This document shows positions 1 to 11,606 of a stretch of 64,000 nt of DNA, in pieces. Position 1 is the stretch's first letter; each line of letters starts with the position of its first letter. The notes beneath the pieces are model-generated. The model made no database searches, had not been told where the DNA came from, and saw only the letters and a list, made by a program, of their open reading frames with translations. The translations under genes were made by a program, and so were the position numbers. Source of the stretch: Sparassis latifolia (Eukaryota; Basidiomycota; Agaricomycetes; Polyporales; Sparassidaceae); NCBI GenBank assembly GCA_018466975.1, contig CM031554.1, positions 1,364,001 through 1,428,000 of the forward strand. Direction: 5' to 3'.

Positions 1-2156
1 GACGGACTCAATTCCATCTCGGAGAATTTGAAGCCACTAATGAGATATCATTATCAGCCTGGAAACTAAGCTTATTCAGGGACGTCACGAACATGCAAGC
101 TCTACCGCCGCCCAGGAAGGACATCCTACGCAATGATGCATCCTCAGCTTCATGTTATACAGAAGCACCGCAACTTACAAATGCGAATACACGCCGGGTA
201 TGTGGGCATCCGTCACAGCGTCGGGGAGCGGCGAGAGCCAGCGCTTGGGCTTCCACTCGAGCGCATCCTCGCCCCATAGTGCCTTGTTCAAGTTCGACCC
301 TGTGATGCCCAGGAAGATCTGCGTGCCATTCGGGACAAGGATCTCGCTCATAAGTTGCCCGTTCTTCCCGCGGATAGGTTGAGAGAAGGGGAGGATTATA
401 TCCTTCCGGGCTCTGTGAGCACGATATTCAATATGGACTTAGCGAAATTGATAGGTGCACGTACTGGCGAGAGAGGATTGTGACGGGAGGGTGGCTGAGA
501 TACGTATAACATTAGAGACACCTTCATAGAGCGAATAAAATTGCTTACACCCGCATAGTCTCGCGACAAACGGCGTCCAAGTACGGCAGCCCCATCAATT
601 CGTCGTACGTCAATGGCTGGACTCCTCGACTGGCCGTTAATATCTCATGGCGCAGTCGCTCCTGGACCTCCGTATGTTCGGCAAGAAGCCCCAAAATGCG
701 GGCAAGTGTGTTTGACGTGGTGTCCGTAGCGGCAAAGGTGAGTGTCCTGGGCAACAATATCTCGTCACAATTCGTGATCCGTTGAGCTGTAGAAACCGGA
801 GCTCACGACATCTGGGCAAGAAGTTCCTCCTCCGAGAGCTTGTCTTCATCCAACTTCGCATCCATGTTCGCCCTGACTGAGCAGAAAATTAGACAACACG
901 TCGGCAAACATCCAAACGACGCACTGAGGATGCTCATGATATCCTTGCCCTCGCCCACCTGTTGCGTGACAGCCTTGTCCCCCGCAGCGAGTGCAGCCTT
1001 CTTTGCGTTGAAGATCTCCTGTGAGCGCCGGTACATGGTGTCTATGATGGCCTTCATCCGCTGCACCCGGCGGCTCGGGATCATATTCACCACGCGTCGG
1101 CGAAATGCCGGCGAGCCAATGCGCACCAGGTATGGGAGACTGGGCAGGAGCAGATCCAGCGAGAATAAGACAGGTCTTAAACAGTCGCGGAAGTACAACC
1201 CTATCAGATGGAACTGAGTGCATATACGGTCTGTTGCACTTACAAGAATTCCTTCAGCGCATTACCGTACTCATCAGCGGCGTCCCTCACTAGCGGGTCA
1301 AATGAGTACCCAAGGCCGCCCTGTCCGATCAGCTCGAGTGCCGTGCGTCCCATCCAGCCCAGCATATCGAGCTCTTGCGGCCCGTCAGTGACACGTGAGC
1401 CCATCGCGGCACTTAGCTGTCACATCTGGTGAGCGTTCGAGATCGATAACAGACGCAGCAGTAACGTACGTTGCCTACGACCTTGTAGAAAATAGGGAGC
1501 ATGTGACGCATGTGTGCAATGGAGAACACCGGGTTCAGCATCTTTCGCTGTTTACGGTGGACGTCTCCTGAGACTGCTTCAGACTGACAATGAAATTTCC
1601 AGCTGACTGGTTGACGCACCAACTGTTGAGAGCAGACTTGGGCCAAAGTTCAAATGATTCGACCTGAGCGATAATCAGGATCAGTGCACGAGGTAACATT
1701 CAAACTACACGTACGTCAGGAACGCTGGCGGCTCTTCGTAGATATAGTGGTCCTTCACAATGATGTTGTGCAGCGCCTTCGGGTCATAGACGTACAGGAT
1801 GGGTTGCTGACAGCGCGCAATGTCTCAAGAGTCTTTCGTTTACAATGAGCTATCACACTTACCCCTAGAAACCCTTTGAGATTGACAACAGGGCCATAGT
1901 TCTGCGCGACATCCATCTGAAACTCCCATCCATGACGGGTCATGAAGCGGGAGAGGTGACCTATTCACATCACAAGGCAGTCATTAGGGATGTATTGCAG
2001 ATGTCGCATACGGACGAGTTCACCGAACCAAAAGGAGTTGGATGGAGGACCCAGGAGGTTATCCAAGGGCGACTTCACCAGCAAGCGTCGCACACAGAGC
2101 CACAAAGTCCATGTGGTTCCCGCTATTAAAAGAGCTTGAAGCAAGACACTGACCAT
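1..2156 (-). CDS. Cytochrome P450, copy 1 (3' end outside the window)
   Basis: Class II microsomal P450: a haem-thiolate monooxygenase expected in the ER membrane and fed by P450 reductase. The ATG chosen at 2156 opens an N-terminal anchor (LLQALLIAGTTWTLWL), followed by the basic and proline hinge KSPLDNLLGPP. Visible landmarks are the I-helix AATDTTSN (near 720), the K-helix ETMR (near 548) and the haem loop FLGGGRAC (94-120) continuing into GFKFSEME at the left edge. The last exon (EVVL... in the other copies) lies beyond position 1. All exons seen join in frame and match copies 2 and 4 in length and phase, including a 44-nt exon carrying NHLNFGPSL (about 1629-1672). An oddity is that the PERW motif reads PKRW (near 245). 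The family resembles the basidiomycete CYP5037/CYP5144/CYP5150 group, but the number cannot be fixed by eye. Substrate unknown. Likely functional. Confidence 0.93.
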
Positions 2157-2234
2157 GGTCACGAGCACGAGATATTGAGAGAGTCGCTGCAGATAGTCTG
2201 AGGGAGTAATGGTCTTTGAAGATCTTCCCCCCAA

Positions 2235-2242
2235 CTTATATA
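2235..2242 (-). promoter_or_regulatory. TATA-like box of P450 copy 1
   Basis: On the minus strand this reads TATATAAG, about 80 nt upstream of the chosen ATG at 2156. The distance suits a short fungal 5' UTR and supports that start. Copy 2 has a comparable ATATAAG about 45 nt upstream of its ATG, near 10207-10213. No experimental support. Confidence 0.45.
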
Positions 2243-2349
2243 AATGTTTCGCCCATCCGAACACAACGGAGGAAACGGGAACAAGGGCAAAGTTCGGTTG
2301 ACTCAAGTGCCGCTGAGGTAGATGATATATCGTAACTATCATCGGTAAA

Positions 2350-3665
2350 TGGGCGCCCCATCAGAAGGATAAGACCTCTGTGTGAACGTTACTTCAAGTG
2401 TAGGGCACCGCGTGAACGTCGTTCTCCGGTCCTATAACGTGTGAGTTTATAGGGAATTACTCTAATTTCGATACATACCGAGGGAAGTTGCAGGCATCGT
2501 CGAATATTGACAACGGCAGATGTCAAATGGGTCAGAGCTCGGCGAATTTGATCGTGGACGCAAACAATCCCAACTTGAACTGAGTATTTCGCGAGCAGAC
2601 AAACCGGTCCAATCACCAGCTTCTTTGATGAGTTGAATTGCATATGGAAGCTGTATGAGCGGTGTTCCAAGTGCTGTTGGCTGATGGTAGTTTCTCGTTA
2701 CAGGTTGCGGAAAAGATCTGTTTCAATCTTCGGGCCTTAGGATTTCCGCCGGAACCTTACGCAAAGGTCCTCAAACAGGGACACGGGCGGCATCATCATC
2801 ACACGGGCGTCGACCCACTTCTCAGTGCGCTCTCGTAAAGGTTGACTGTATTGAGCTTGCACTCCGTAGCACAGCCCTTGTCTGCTGGTGACAGATACCT
2901 GGAGGACGGGCAAGAAAGTGTGGGGTGGCGCATACTGATTTGTGTTCTGTGCTGATTTCCTCTGGTAGAAGCCGCGGCCGCGGCCACAGCCTTCACGTAC
3001 TACAGGACACATTCTGCTTCTCGGGGCGTCCGCCCTCCGCGTCGTGTACCTGCTCGAACTGGTACCACTCACCGCAAGTAAGCACTGTGCAGAGCCGTCG
3101 TCAAACGCGTACTGCAGTCAGCAGGAGTTCAGCGAAGCAGCATGTGGACACTACACTGATTCGGACAGTCAAACGCTGCCCAGCTGCTACTACAGAGAGT
3201 CAACGTCGAGGGGACAGTGTGCATCAGTAATTAACAGTATGAGAGAAAGATAGAACTTACCGCCTAAGTCAAGAATTCTGTACGTGGATTATTTGTATCA
3301 GAACGATGAGTGCTCGCGGAGGAACGAGCATGGTCCTCGCATACCGCTGCACCCGTACTGCTTCTTCGTGATTGCAGTTCAACTGGATCAAGGAGAAGCA
3401 AAGGAGAAGTATGTTTTCGCAGCCTCACCTCTCGTGTACCCTTGGGTAAATCCTGGTGTTCGTGCGAAGTGCGAGAATCTGCAGGCATAGGGCAGGAGAT
3501 CACATGGGTAAGGGATGACGTAAGGCCTCTGGCAGGTATAAAAGTCAGGTCGGCACGTCCTGCAGAGCGAGTGCTGGTGAGTGATTCTCGCATCGACTGG
3601 GAGAATAGCGTGCTCATCCCTCGACCGCAGTGTCCGTATCAGGCTTGGTGAAGACCTCCGGCACG
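2350..3665. other. Intergenic, no gene recognised
   Basis: Short open frames occur on both strands, but none has a recognisable domain, splice-consistent extension or homology to other parts of the window. It separates the 5' end of P450 copy 1 from the LTR retroelement. Confidence 0.5.
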
Positions 3666-3670
3666 AGTTT

Positions 3671-3898
3671 TGTTAGAAAATGCGGGGGCTCGTAGCCCTT
3701 TTGGGAAGCGAGGAATTTAATCTGAGAGAATCGGACCGGACGCGAGGTAAAGGATCGGGACGAAGATGTGGCTGCGGAGCTCTCATTGCTCCAAATATAG
3801 ATATCCTTTTATATAATGGCCACATTATGTAATTAATCTCCGCTGTGGCGCATCCCTCGGATGCCCTCGGATTGCCTCTTTTCCGGCCATTTCCAACA
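3671..3898 (-). repeat. LTR (3' LTR in element orientation)
   Basis: 228 bp. On the minus strand it begins TGTTGGAA and ends TCTAACA, the TG...CA ends of LTRs. I compared it base by base with 6133-6360 and saw no difference. It contains an AT-rich stretch (minus strand near 3810-3830, TATATAAAAGG) that could serve as the LTR promoter TATA box. Confidence 0.95.
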
Positions 3899-3906
3899 CT
3901 CCCCCT
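3899..3906 (-). other. Polypurine tract of the LTR element
   Basis: AGGGGGAG on the minus strand, directly next to the LTR start. This is the usual plus-strand primer position in copia-type elements and fixes the element orientation as minus. Confidence 0.8.
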
Positions 3907-4439
3907 CAAGCCGACGGGCATTCGAGCATATTTATTTGCTTCTGATGCCTTGGCTTAGGGATTGTTTTTCTTTCCGGGATAGGACAATAAATATTTTGAG
4001 GATCGCATGCGATTAATATCGCCGTCTGATGGTCCTCAGATACACACTCCCGACCATCCTACCTTCTGGTAGGGGTAGACCAGCAGTTAAAACCTCGCGG
4101 GAAAAAACCCAGTGGGAAAAGCCCGCTGTCGGAATCTGGTGAGGGTTCCCCCAACACCAAATAACACTCGCTACTAGCCAGAGTGCGATTTTTCATTTTT
4201 TCAATTCTGAGCATTTTTAGCTCATATGCGCGCTTCTGTTGGCGCGCGTTCTCCGGATCGTCCTTCTTGGCATCCAGATCATTCGGTAGATTTTACCGAC
4301 TTTTCTGTCTGTGGGCCTTTCCTTTTTTGTGTGCATCAGTCCCACCTTCTTCGCGTTCTTCGGGATCATCATCCCATCTGCGCTGCGCGGATTTGATGTG
4401 GCAGTTGACTGTGGTGCGGAATTCCCTAGCTCCCCCTCG

Positions 4440-4900
4440 CGCCACACGTCTATGGCTGCCGAGGTTTTAGGGCTTCGGATCTCTCATCCCCATATTGCAC
4501 GTCTGCAGTATTGGTTGGTATGGGATCCGGCAATTTCCTTTTCTTCCCCCTGGCACTGCACGTCTGCAGTTCAGCCTAGTTTGGAGACTTCGGGACTCAT
4601 CTCCGCACGCGGCACGTCTGTCACGTTGCTTGGTAGTGGACCCGGTGCTAATATGCTCCCCCTGATTTCCCCTCGCACTGCACGTCTGCAGTCGCTTTGA
4701 GTTTTATGGGACTTCAGATCTCCTTCCCATGCATGCACGTCTGCCATGCTAATTGGCGAGGGGTCTGGAATTTTTCATTTTCTCTCCCCCTGGCGCTGCA
4801 CGTCTGCAGTTCCGCCTAGTTTGGGGACATCGGGCTTCTCCTTACCATGTGACACGTCTGTCCATTGGTTCGCAGGGAGCCCGGCTAGGTGGTCTTGACG
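4440..4900. repeat. Four tandem ~118-bp units inside the LTR element
   Basis: The core CACGTCTG recurs eight times, near 4444, 4498, 4559, 4612, 4680, 4735, 4798 and 4851. Alternate copies sit inside the near-palindrome CTGCACGTCTGCAG, so the real unit is a pair of cores of about 115-121 bp repeated four times. Sequence between cores is also shared (GCCTAGTTTGG follows at 4559 and 4798). No coding frame crosses all units. Such arrays occur in non-autonomous elements; a packaging or RNA-structure role is only a guess. Confidence 0.8.
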
Positions 4901-5316
4901 CATTCATGCGCCCTACATTTCACTCCATCCATGTAGCTTACCAATATATTTTTGTAGCCCTGGATGCTAATATTGTATTTGAGGGTAGCATCTTTAATTG
5001 TGCTCATAGGCACATTCAATCGAGTAGTGTTCAATTTAGACATTCTACGGCTTTCTTTCTGGAATGGCGAGTGCAGCGCAGTCACACTCATCTCACTCTC
5101 ATTGGCCGGGTACTGAGCAATTACTGTAGATTGCCCTTTCGATACTCTCGACCATCTAAATTTAGTGCCTTTGCTCACGATCAGCTTTGGCTTCTTTCCG
5201 GTGATATACCCATTATACCGGTTGATTTTATTCTGTACTCCGTTAAGTACAGTACTGCATACAGCTTCACACTGTTTTTGGCCCGTAGAAATATATATTG
5301 TTGGGCCTTACATTTG
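4885..5316 (-). pseudogene. Open frame of unknown origin inside the LTR element
   Basis: About 143 codons stay open on the element's sense strand between a TAA near 5317 and a TAG at 4885. No ATG opens it near the 5' side. The translation (contains GYITGKKPKLIVSKGTKF and ISIQGYKNILVSYMDG) has protein-like composition and is AT-richer than its surroundings. I do not recognise gag, RT or RNase H in it. It may be a decayed gag/pol remnant or captured host sequence. Confidence 0.35.
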
Positions 5317-6113
5317 TGTTTATAGGCCCCAGTCTCCGCATCCCGCTCTGCCTTGCCTGCCAGATCTAATCATCGGCTATGGCCTCGGCTTTTCTCCGGT
5401 GATACAGAGTCTGCTTCCTGAGCTTGGGGCTCGAAAACGTCTTCTGGCTATGGCTCGGGGGTCCACGCATTGCAAGTGCATCTCTCACCACTAACGCACA
5501 TCGCGTCACAGCTTCCGTGCATCTTTGCACGCGCCATATTCCTCGAGGCTCACCATGCTGATGTGCGCAGTATGCATGCGCATCATCTTATCTTATCTCG
5601 CTTATCTGCTTTAGGCGCTCTGCGTTCCCAAGGCGCTTTGCATCCTCATCTAATCTTATCTCAATGACACATCTCGCGCCTCGGGTTTTCGAGTTTGGCC
5701 TCTCATCTCTGGCTCTGAGTCTTTGACTCGGGACTGTGGTCTCTCTATGGACTCTCAGTCTCTGGTCTTGCACTCTAGGCTCTGAGCTCCAGGTCTTAGC
5801 ACTCGCATTTACCGCAGTTCTGCCTCTTAGGACAGCAAGAGCGCATCTCATTCTCGCATGCTCCTATTTAGGCGCGCTTGGCCTCCCAACGCTTCTCTGC
5901 GCGGCTCTTTTGACCGCGTCTGCCGAATCATTATCCGGCGAAGTCTTTAGGCACAAAACAATATTATTTTTCCTCAGTAGTCCTAAATCATACATAGGAC
6001 TGCTGAGATCTCCTATTACTTGTTGTGCAATGCAGTATATCAGCCTTTTGGTGAATAGGGGTCAAGGACTCAGCTATATATTCAGAGAAGAGCCTATGTC
6101 CGAGGATTGCAAT

Positions 6114-6132
6114 CGTCTCGGGGCTCATAACC
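6114..6132 (-). other. Primer binding site, initiator tRNA-Met half-molecule type
   Basis: Read on the minus strand, the bases directly after the LTR are GGTTATGAGCCCCGAGACG. The plus strand, CTCGGGGCTCATAACC, has the form of a eukaryotic initiator tRNA-Met anticodon arm with the CAU anticodon. Copia elements prime from a tRNA-iMet fragment cut in the anticodon loop, with no gap between LTR and site; the same arrangement is seen here. Confidence 0.8.
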
Positions 6133-6360
6133 TGTTAGAAAATGCGGGGGCTCGTAGCCCTTTTGGGAAGCGAGGAATTTAATCTGAGAGAATCGGACCG
6201 GACGCGAGGTAAAGGATCGGGACGAAGATGTGGCTGCGGAGCTCTCATTGCTCCAAATATAGATATCCTTTTATATAATGGCCACATTATGTAATTAATC
6301 TCCGCTGTGGCGCATCCCTCGGATGCCCTCGGATTGCCTCTTTTCCGGCCATTTCCAACA
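6133..6360 (-). repeat. LTR (5' LTR in element orientation)
   Basis: 228 bp, identical to 3671-3898 as far as I can read. It is followed by the right copy of the AGTTT target duplication at 6361-6365. Confidence 0.95.
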
Positions 6361-6365
6361 AGTTT

Positions 6366-7761
6366 CATTTCAGTACTCCACTGAGATGCAACGTCGATAT
6401 GAAATCGAGCGCGGTTCACCGAACATGCGCGGTAAGTCGAGCCAGGGGGCAACCAGCCGGGAAATTATCGACCTCAACCCGAAAAAGTGAAGAGGAGGAC
6501 CCCGTGCACTGGATCTCCTACCCCCCGAGCCCGATATGGAAATAGATGAGATAACGCAATAGATCTACTACTAAGTACCATACCTTGCCACCTTCCTGCG
6601 AGGCTGTTTAACTACTGTCGACGGTGCTCTATTCCTCTTCTGCGCGAGCCCTTCGCGCGTCTCTTCTATCACATCAGTATTCGGAATTTCATTTTTCAAC
6701 CTCCACTCTTCAGTAACCTGCTCGTCAATCTCCATGAATGCTTCTTCGGCTCGTGAGATATGCATGTCCACGAGAAGTTGCGGGCGATTGGTGGTAGCGC
6801 CCGTCCTCTTTCGAGTGCTCCATAGTGATGTGGAACAGTGTGTTGTACTTCCATATGGTCCGAGGTTGACCCGATGCTGTGGGAGGACAGAGAGAGCAAT
6901 GGATAGGGACATTGGTCTTCATACTTCCCAGATGATGAATTGTAATGTGCCCATGCTTGTTCACCGGTTCTGAGCGCGAGTAGGACGGGTGGATATCCAG
7001 GATTCAGGATGGAAATGCCTGACATTTGCATTGGAAGATATGAAGGAAAGAGATGCACGGTGTCATGTTCTTTATCTTATCTCATCGGGTCCAAAGCCTG
7101 AACACCACTGCCCTCGACAACGGCTGTGAACTCGAACAGCGGAGGAATATCTCAAAGTTTTGCCGGAGGTACTGTATACACATGTGAAGAACATATCCCG
7201 AGATTCCGAGCGCACAAAGTGGCCCAGGTTATGTGTAGTCAGAAAGTTGAGCGAAAGTGCTTGAAAAAGATAGAAATGGACCCCGTACACCAGTGGAGGG
7301 ACAACAACCACAGGGGTTGGAGTCACGGAAAGTCCCGGTGGGTGCCCCCTGAGTCGAGCTGGAGCGGGCCGTGCATACGCATCTGCGCGTCAAAGTGGTG
7401 GCTGACCACGTGCGTTGCTCACCAATATTTGTAATTGATGCGTTCGCTCGTAAACATGAAAACGGATTTGTGAGACTTGGACGTGCAAAACCATCACGTA
7501 TTCATTCGACTATCTAAACCGGATGTAGCCGGTTTTTTTCTCGCAGTTATCACACTTATAACATCCTACTAGGCCCATCTCGAAACACGTCACCGACATT
7601 CTCTTCGCACGCAGTGACTCTCTCCCTTATCAAATTTACAATTGGTCTCCCCCTTCATATTTCGTACTTTGAGAAGTGAGACACTTGGCACAATTACATT
7701 TATCACGACGCACCAGAGAGACATTGGATTCACCGCAAACAGAAGTCTACCTCTAAGCGGT
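6366..7761. other. Intergenic with one unrecognised charged open frame on the minus strand
   Basis: On the minus strand 6571-6912 encodes a hydrophilic stretch (contains EAFMEIDEQVTEEWRLKNE) that looks protein-like, and further upstream (7072-7326) is another short open frame. They may be exons of a decayed or fast-evolving gene, but no intron pair joins them convincingly and no family is recognised. The rest, including 7440-7760 just downstream of P450 copy 2, shows nothing. Confidence 0.35.
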
Positions 7762-10166
7762 CTACTTGGCAAATAGCCCAACCTTTAACGGAAGCTCCGC
7801 CTTGGTACTCACATTGCCAACGGTAGGAAAGCCAATTCCCGACACATTCCACACGATCGGTTTGTCAGTCAACTCAAAAGTGAATGTCGGTAAAAGAACG
7901 GACAGAACGACCTCTGTAGACGCATCGCTCTCAGTTTATGCAGAGGAAATACATGTATGTTTACGCACTCATCTCTAACTCGGAGAACTTGAAGCCTCTG
8001 AGAAATGCTTCATTAGTCAGCATGCTTGAGGTCTGTCATTTGGATACTCACATGCATGCTCGTCCGCCGCCCAAAAATGACAACCTGCGTAGGGAGACAG
8101 CACTTAACTCCACCCTCACTGCAGACCATGTGCTGCGACTCACAGATTGGAATACACGCCGGGAATGTGGGCATCGCTGACAGTACTAGAGAGCGGCAAT
8201 AGCCACCGTTCGGGCTTCCATTCCAGCGCATCTTTGCCCCAAAGAGTCTTGCTCAGGTTGCAGCCTTCCACGCCGATGAAGACGTGGGTGCCGTTAGGAA
8301 CCAGTATGTCGCTCATTGTCTCGCCGTCGATGCCACGGATAGGTTCAGACAGCGGAAGGACTATATCTTTCCTAGTTCTGTACAGCAACCTGCTGTCAGC
8401 AAACTAATAATTATAGCCGTGAATCAGGCGCACTGTCGATCCACTATGGTGACAGGTGGATATCTGAACATTGGTACGTCATTGGAAATCAACTCTCAAA
8501 ACTTGGTGGTGAAGCGGACTTACGCTCTCAATGTTTCACGACACACGGCATCCAGGTACGGGAGTTGCATTAGCTGATCGTACGAAAATTCATCCTCGCC
8601 CCGCGCTTGCACGATCTCCTCGCGTAGCTTGGCTTGGGCATCCGGGTGTTGTGCGAGAAGCTGAAGGATGTGAGCGAGTGTATTTGACGTCGTGTCCACT
8701 GCAGCAGCCGTGAGTCCGCTAAATTGAACGTTAATCAGGAGCAGTTCCATAGAGAATGTAAAATCTTGGCTGACGAGATATGCGCAATCAACTCTTCCTC
8801 CGGAAGTTGGTTCTCGTCTGACTTGGCCTCCATATTCGCTGTCACTACATAGGAAATCGGCACGGTGATCTCGAGGACAGGAGACAACTCACTCAGAATG
8901 CTTATGATATCTTTCCCTTTCCCAAGCCTCTGCGAGACTGCCTCATCGCCCTTTAGGAGAGCGGCCTTCTTCTCATTGAAGATCTCCGTCGACCTTCTGT
9001 GAATGAGGTCAACGGTTATCTTCAGCCTCTGCAGGCGCCTGTTCGGGACAAAGTCCACTAGACGCCTGCGAAATCCAGGCGGGCCCAACTTTGTAAGTAG
9101 AGGCAGCAAATATCGGAGGAGGCCCATAGAGTAGGCAAGCGAGCTACATAAATGAATGTCATCCAGCAGCACAATGAACAGACATAACGGTGTAACACAT
9201 GGCCATACTTACAAAGCTGACTTCAGCGCCTCTCCGAATTCATCGGAAGCATCATCTACGAGAGGGTCAAAGGAGTAGCCAAAACCGCCTTGCCCAATTA
9301 GCTCAAGAGCGGTGCGTCCCATCCAGCCCAGCATATCCAGCTCTTGAGATCCGCTCGTTACACGGGAAGCGATTGCAGTGCGCAACTACGGTGCGCAGTG
9401 GGTATCAAGATGACCGACGATGCAGAAGCAACATACCCTGGCAGTCACCTCATAAAACATCGGGAGCAAGTCGCGCATATGTCCAGCGGAGAACGCCGGG
9501 TTCAGCATTTTTCTCTGGTTGCGATGAGCGTCACCTGCAAAATTCGGTAAGATGACTGTCTGTCCCAAGCCTTACCCCTTGATGTACCTAGCGTGGCGCC
9601 CAATTGTCAGACCAAAAAGAGATAGTTGAGGCTACGCAGAGATCAGCCCGAGATCCCAAGATCAATGGCGAAAGTCTGCACACTTGAGAAATGTCGGTGT
9701 TTCTTCATAGATGTATTGATCCCTCACTATGATGCTATGCAGCGCTTTTGGATCGGAGATGTACAATGCCGGTTGCTGGGAATTTAGAAATTTATCAATG
9801 ACTTGCAAGGACCTTGAATTGAGGGACGCTGCACTTACCCCGAGCCAGCCCTTCATGTTCACAACGGAACCATAGTTACGAGATATATCGGCATGCAAAT
9901 CCCATCCATCACGGGCCACGAAATTTGAGAGATTGCCTTATCGAAGTCAAAAGCAAATGAGCATCTTGGAAGTAGTGGAAGAAGCTACCTGTCCAGAAAG
10001 ACTTAGATGCAGGTCCCGGTATGTTGTCCAACGGAGATTTCACGAATAAGCGTCGCACGGGGCTGTGCCACAATGCCCAAATAATACCGCATATCAATAC
10101 GCCTTGAAGAATAGAAGCAGGAGTTATTGGAAGTGCGGCTGATGTGGATGTAAGCATTCTGTCCAT
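7762..10166 (-). CDS. Cytochrome P450, copy 2 (complete, with one premature TGA)
   Basis: Fourteen exons join in frame to 564 codons (exon 1 9989-10166; exon 2 9839-9936; exon 3 9684-9775; exon 4 9588-9631; last exon 7762-7913). The N-terminal anchor is ILQGVLICGIIWALW, followed by RRLFVKSPLDNIPGP. Other marks are ARDGWD, the I-helix AAVDTTSN, the K-helix ETLR, PERW and the haem loop FLGGGRACIG split over two introns; the C-terminus is KVGLFAK. The problem is exon 4, which has the right length and outer phases but reads through a TGA at 9607-9609 (about codon 131). Compared with copies 1 and 4 it looks like a 1-nt loss in the T run and a 1-nt gain in GGGCGCC. So it is either a very recent pseudogene or contains sequence errors. 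The start was chosen as the first ATG giving a standard anchor, with ATATAAG about 45 nt upstream. Confidence 0.9.
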
Positions 10167-11606
10167 CCTGACGCTGTGCTCATGCTTTCGTCCTCTGCAC
10201 TCTGTCACTTATATGTGAATTTGCTCATGCGCAGTAAGCAATGCAGCATAAAGGTGAAGTCTTACGGCGAGATTTCAAAGAGTTATTGAGTCAGAGAAGC
10301 ACAAGAAGAAACATAGAAGGACGCGATGTCATGACATCAACGTAGGTGACGCTCGTCCTCCGAGTAAGACATTGAAACGCCGAAAATGTGCTCCGAAGAT
10401 CGCCCATGTGTACTGAGTTGGTGGGAAAGACAAAAATCCTGAGAGAGATGACAGTTCCTTCGCGTAGACCGTGAGTTCACTGTCTGAGCGAGGCAGCATT
10501 ATATGTGACACTTCATCTTCACCTTGTGAGTATTTAGTCGGCTTGCACGTAAGTGAAAGCCTCAAATGTACACACTTGTTCAATCGCATCGCATACTTGA
10601 GGTGTCGATCTAGGATTTTGGATAGCTTCTTAGAGAGACGGCGTGCTCCGAAATGGACAGCGGCAGACACTTCTTATCCGCGAGAATATTATTTTCGGAC
10701 AGAGACGTGGCGTATAAATATGTTTTTTCCCATCATCAATCGCGGATGCGTTGTGTTCTGTCGTTCCAACGGTTCCCGCTCACCAGCACCCACGGCCTTT
10801 TGACGATTCACTTGAATGCCGGAGTCGCCCTCGAAATTCGTTAATGAAGACCTGAGAATACTGGCAGTTAAGGGTAATTCCTATAGGATAGATAGGCTGG
10901 AGATGTGCTTGGGATTCCAGCTCCATAAGTCTTGTTGAAAGTCCAGGGCTGGTCGCAAGACTTGTAATTAGTCGATGCCACGTCCAGTAGCTACACGCTT
11001 CAGTAGTGTTGCCGCAAGCTAAGTTAAGCTGAGAAGCTTGAGCTGTCGGATTTTGAAATTTACACCTGCTCAAGCTGACTTGAGCTATATATGCTTGTCA
11101 TTGAGCTGCCAATTGAGCTACCTTGTGGCAGGAGTCGAGAAGCGGGTAAAGCGGGTAAGGAATTTCATTACAAACATTTGTAGTGTGCGATCAGAAGCGC
11201 CCAGCTTTTGGTTCAAACCTGCGGCGCAGTGAACGGTCGAATGGGATCGATCTGAGTCAAAATTTGAGTGGATATGAGCCGACGACAGCAATTCCCGCTC
11301 GACAGTTATGGACCAATACTAAGGTGACTTCAGTATCGTCATAGTCTCCCAAAGGCAGACTACAAAATCAGTCCTATGAGAGGTGGGAGGGACGGACTGA
11401 TATAGGTCTGCTTTCAAACGCGCCCCTTTAGCCGTTGCTCGCCATTTCACTCGTGAACGATAATGCCGAAGTATCGCCAACATAAACAGAACTCTTGACC
11501 CCAGTTTTTAACTCGTGTGGACGGTGGCGTGAAGGCCGCATAACGTTGACGTCGAGTACTTACGACCGAACTACGGCCTGCGATTGGCCCGAAGGCATTA
11601 CGACTG
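10167..11606. other. Intergenic, no gene recognised
   Basis: Short frames only. A TATA-like TATAAATA at 10713-10720 (plus) has no clear gene behind it. Around 11015-11125 the sequence repeats TTGAGCT/AGCTCAA motifs in both orientations (for example CTCAAGctgaCTTGAG), a local low-complexity patch. Confidence 0.5.

Larger units (their letters stand above)
3666..6365 (-). mobile_element. Non-autonomous copia-type LTR retroelement with 5-bp target duplication
   Basis: Two identical 228-bp direct repeats (3671-3898 and 6133-6360) flank 2.2 kb of internal DNA, and the whole is bordered by the 5-bp duplication AGTTT (3666-3670 and 6361-6365). Orientation is minus: the polypurine tract AGGGGGAG (minus strand of 3899-3906) abuts the left LTR, and a primer site reading GGTTATGAGCCC on the minus strand (6121-6132) abuts the right LTR. 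That primer site is complementary to the anticodon arm of initiator tRNA-Met, as in Drosophila copia. No protease, integrase, reverse transcriptase or RNase H could be found in any frame, so the element must be mobilised in trans. It is shorter than full copia elements (about 5 kb). Identical LTRs mean a recent insertion. Confidence 0.93.

Noticed and set aside
4217..4447. Minus-strand frame in the LTR element as a gag candidate
   Set aside because: It runs through the start of the tandem-repeat array, is only 76 codons long and shows no zinc knuckle or other gag feature.
11190..11232. TGGTTCAAACCTG, possible tRNA T-arm
   Set aside because: No acceptor-stem complement or anticodon arm could be found about 70 nt upstream.
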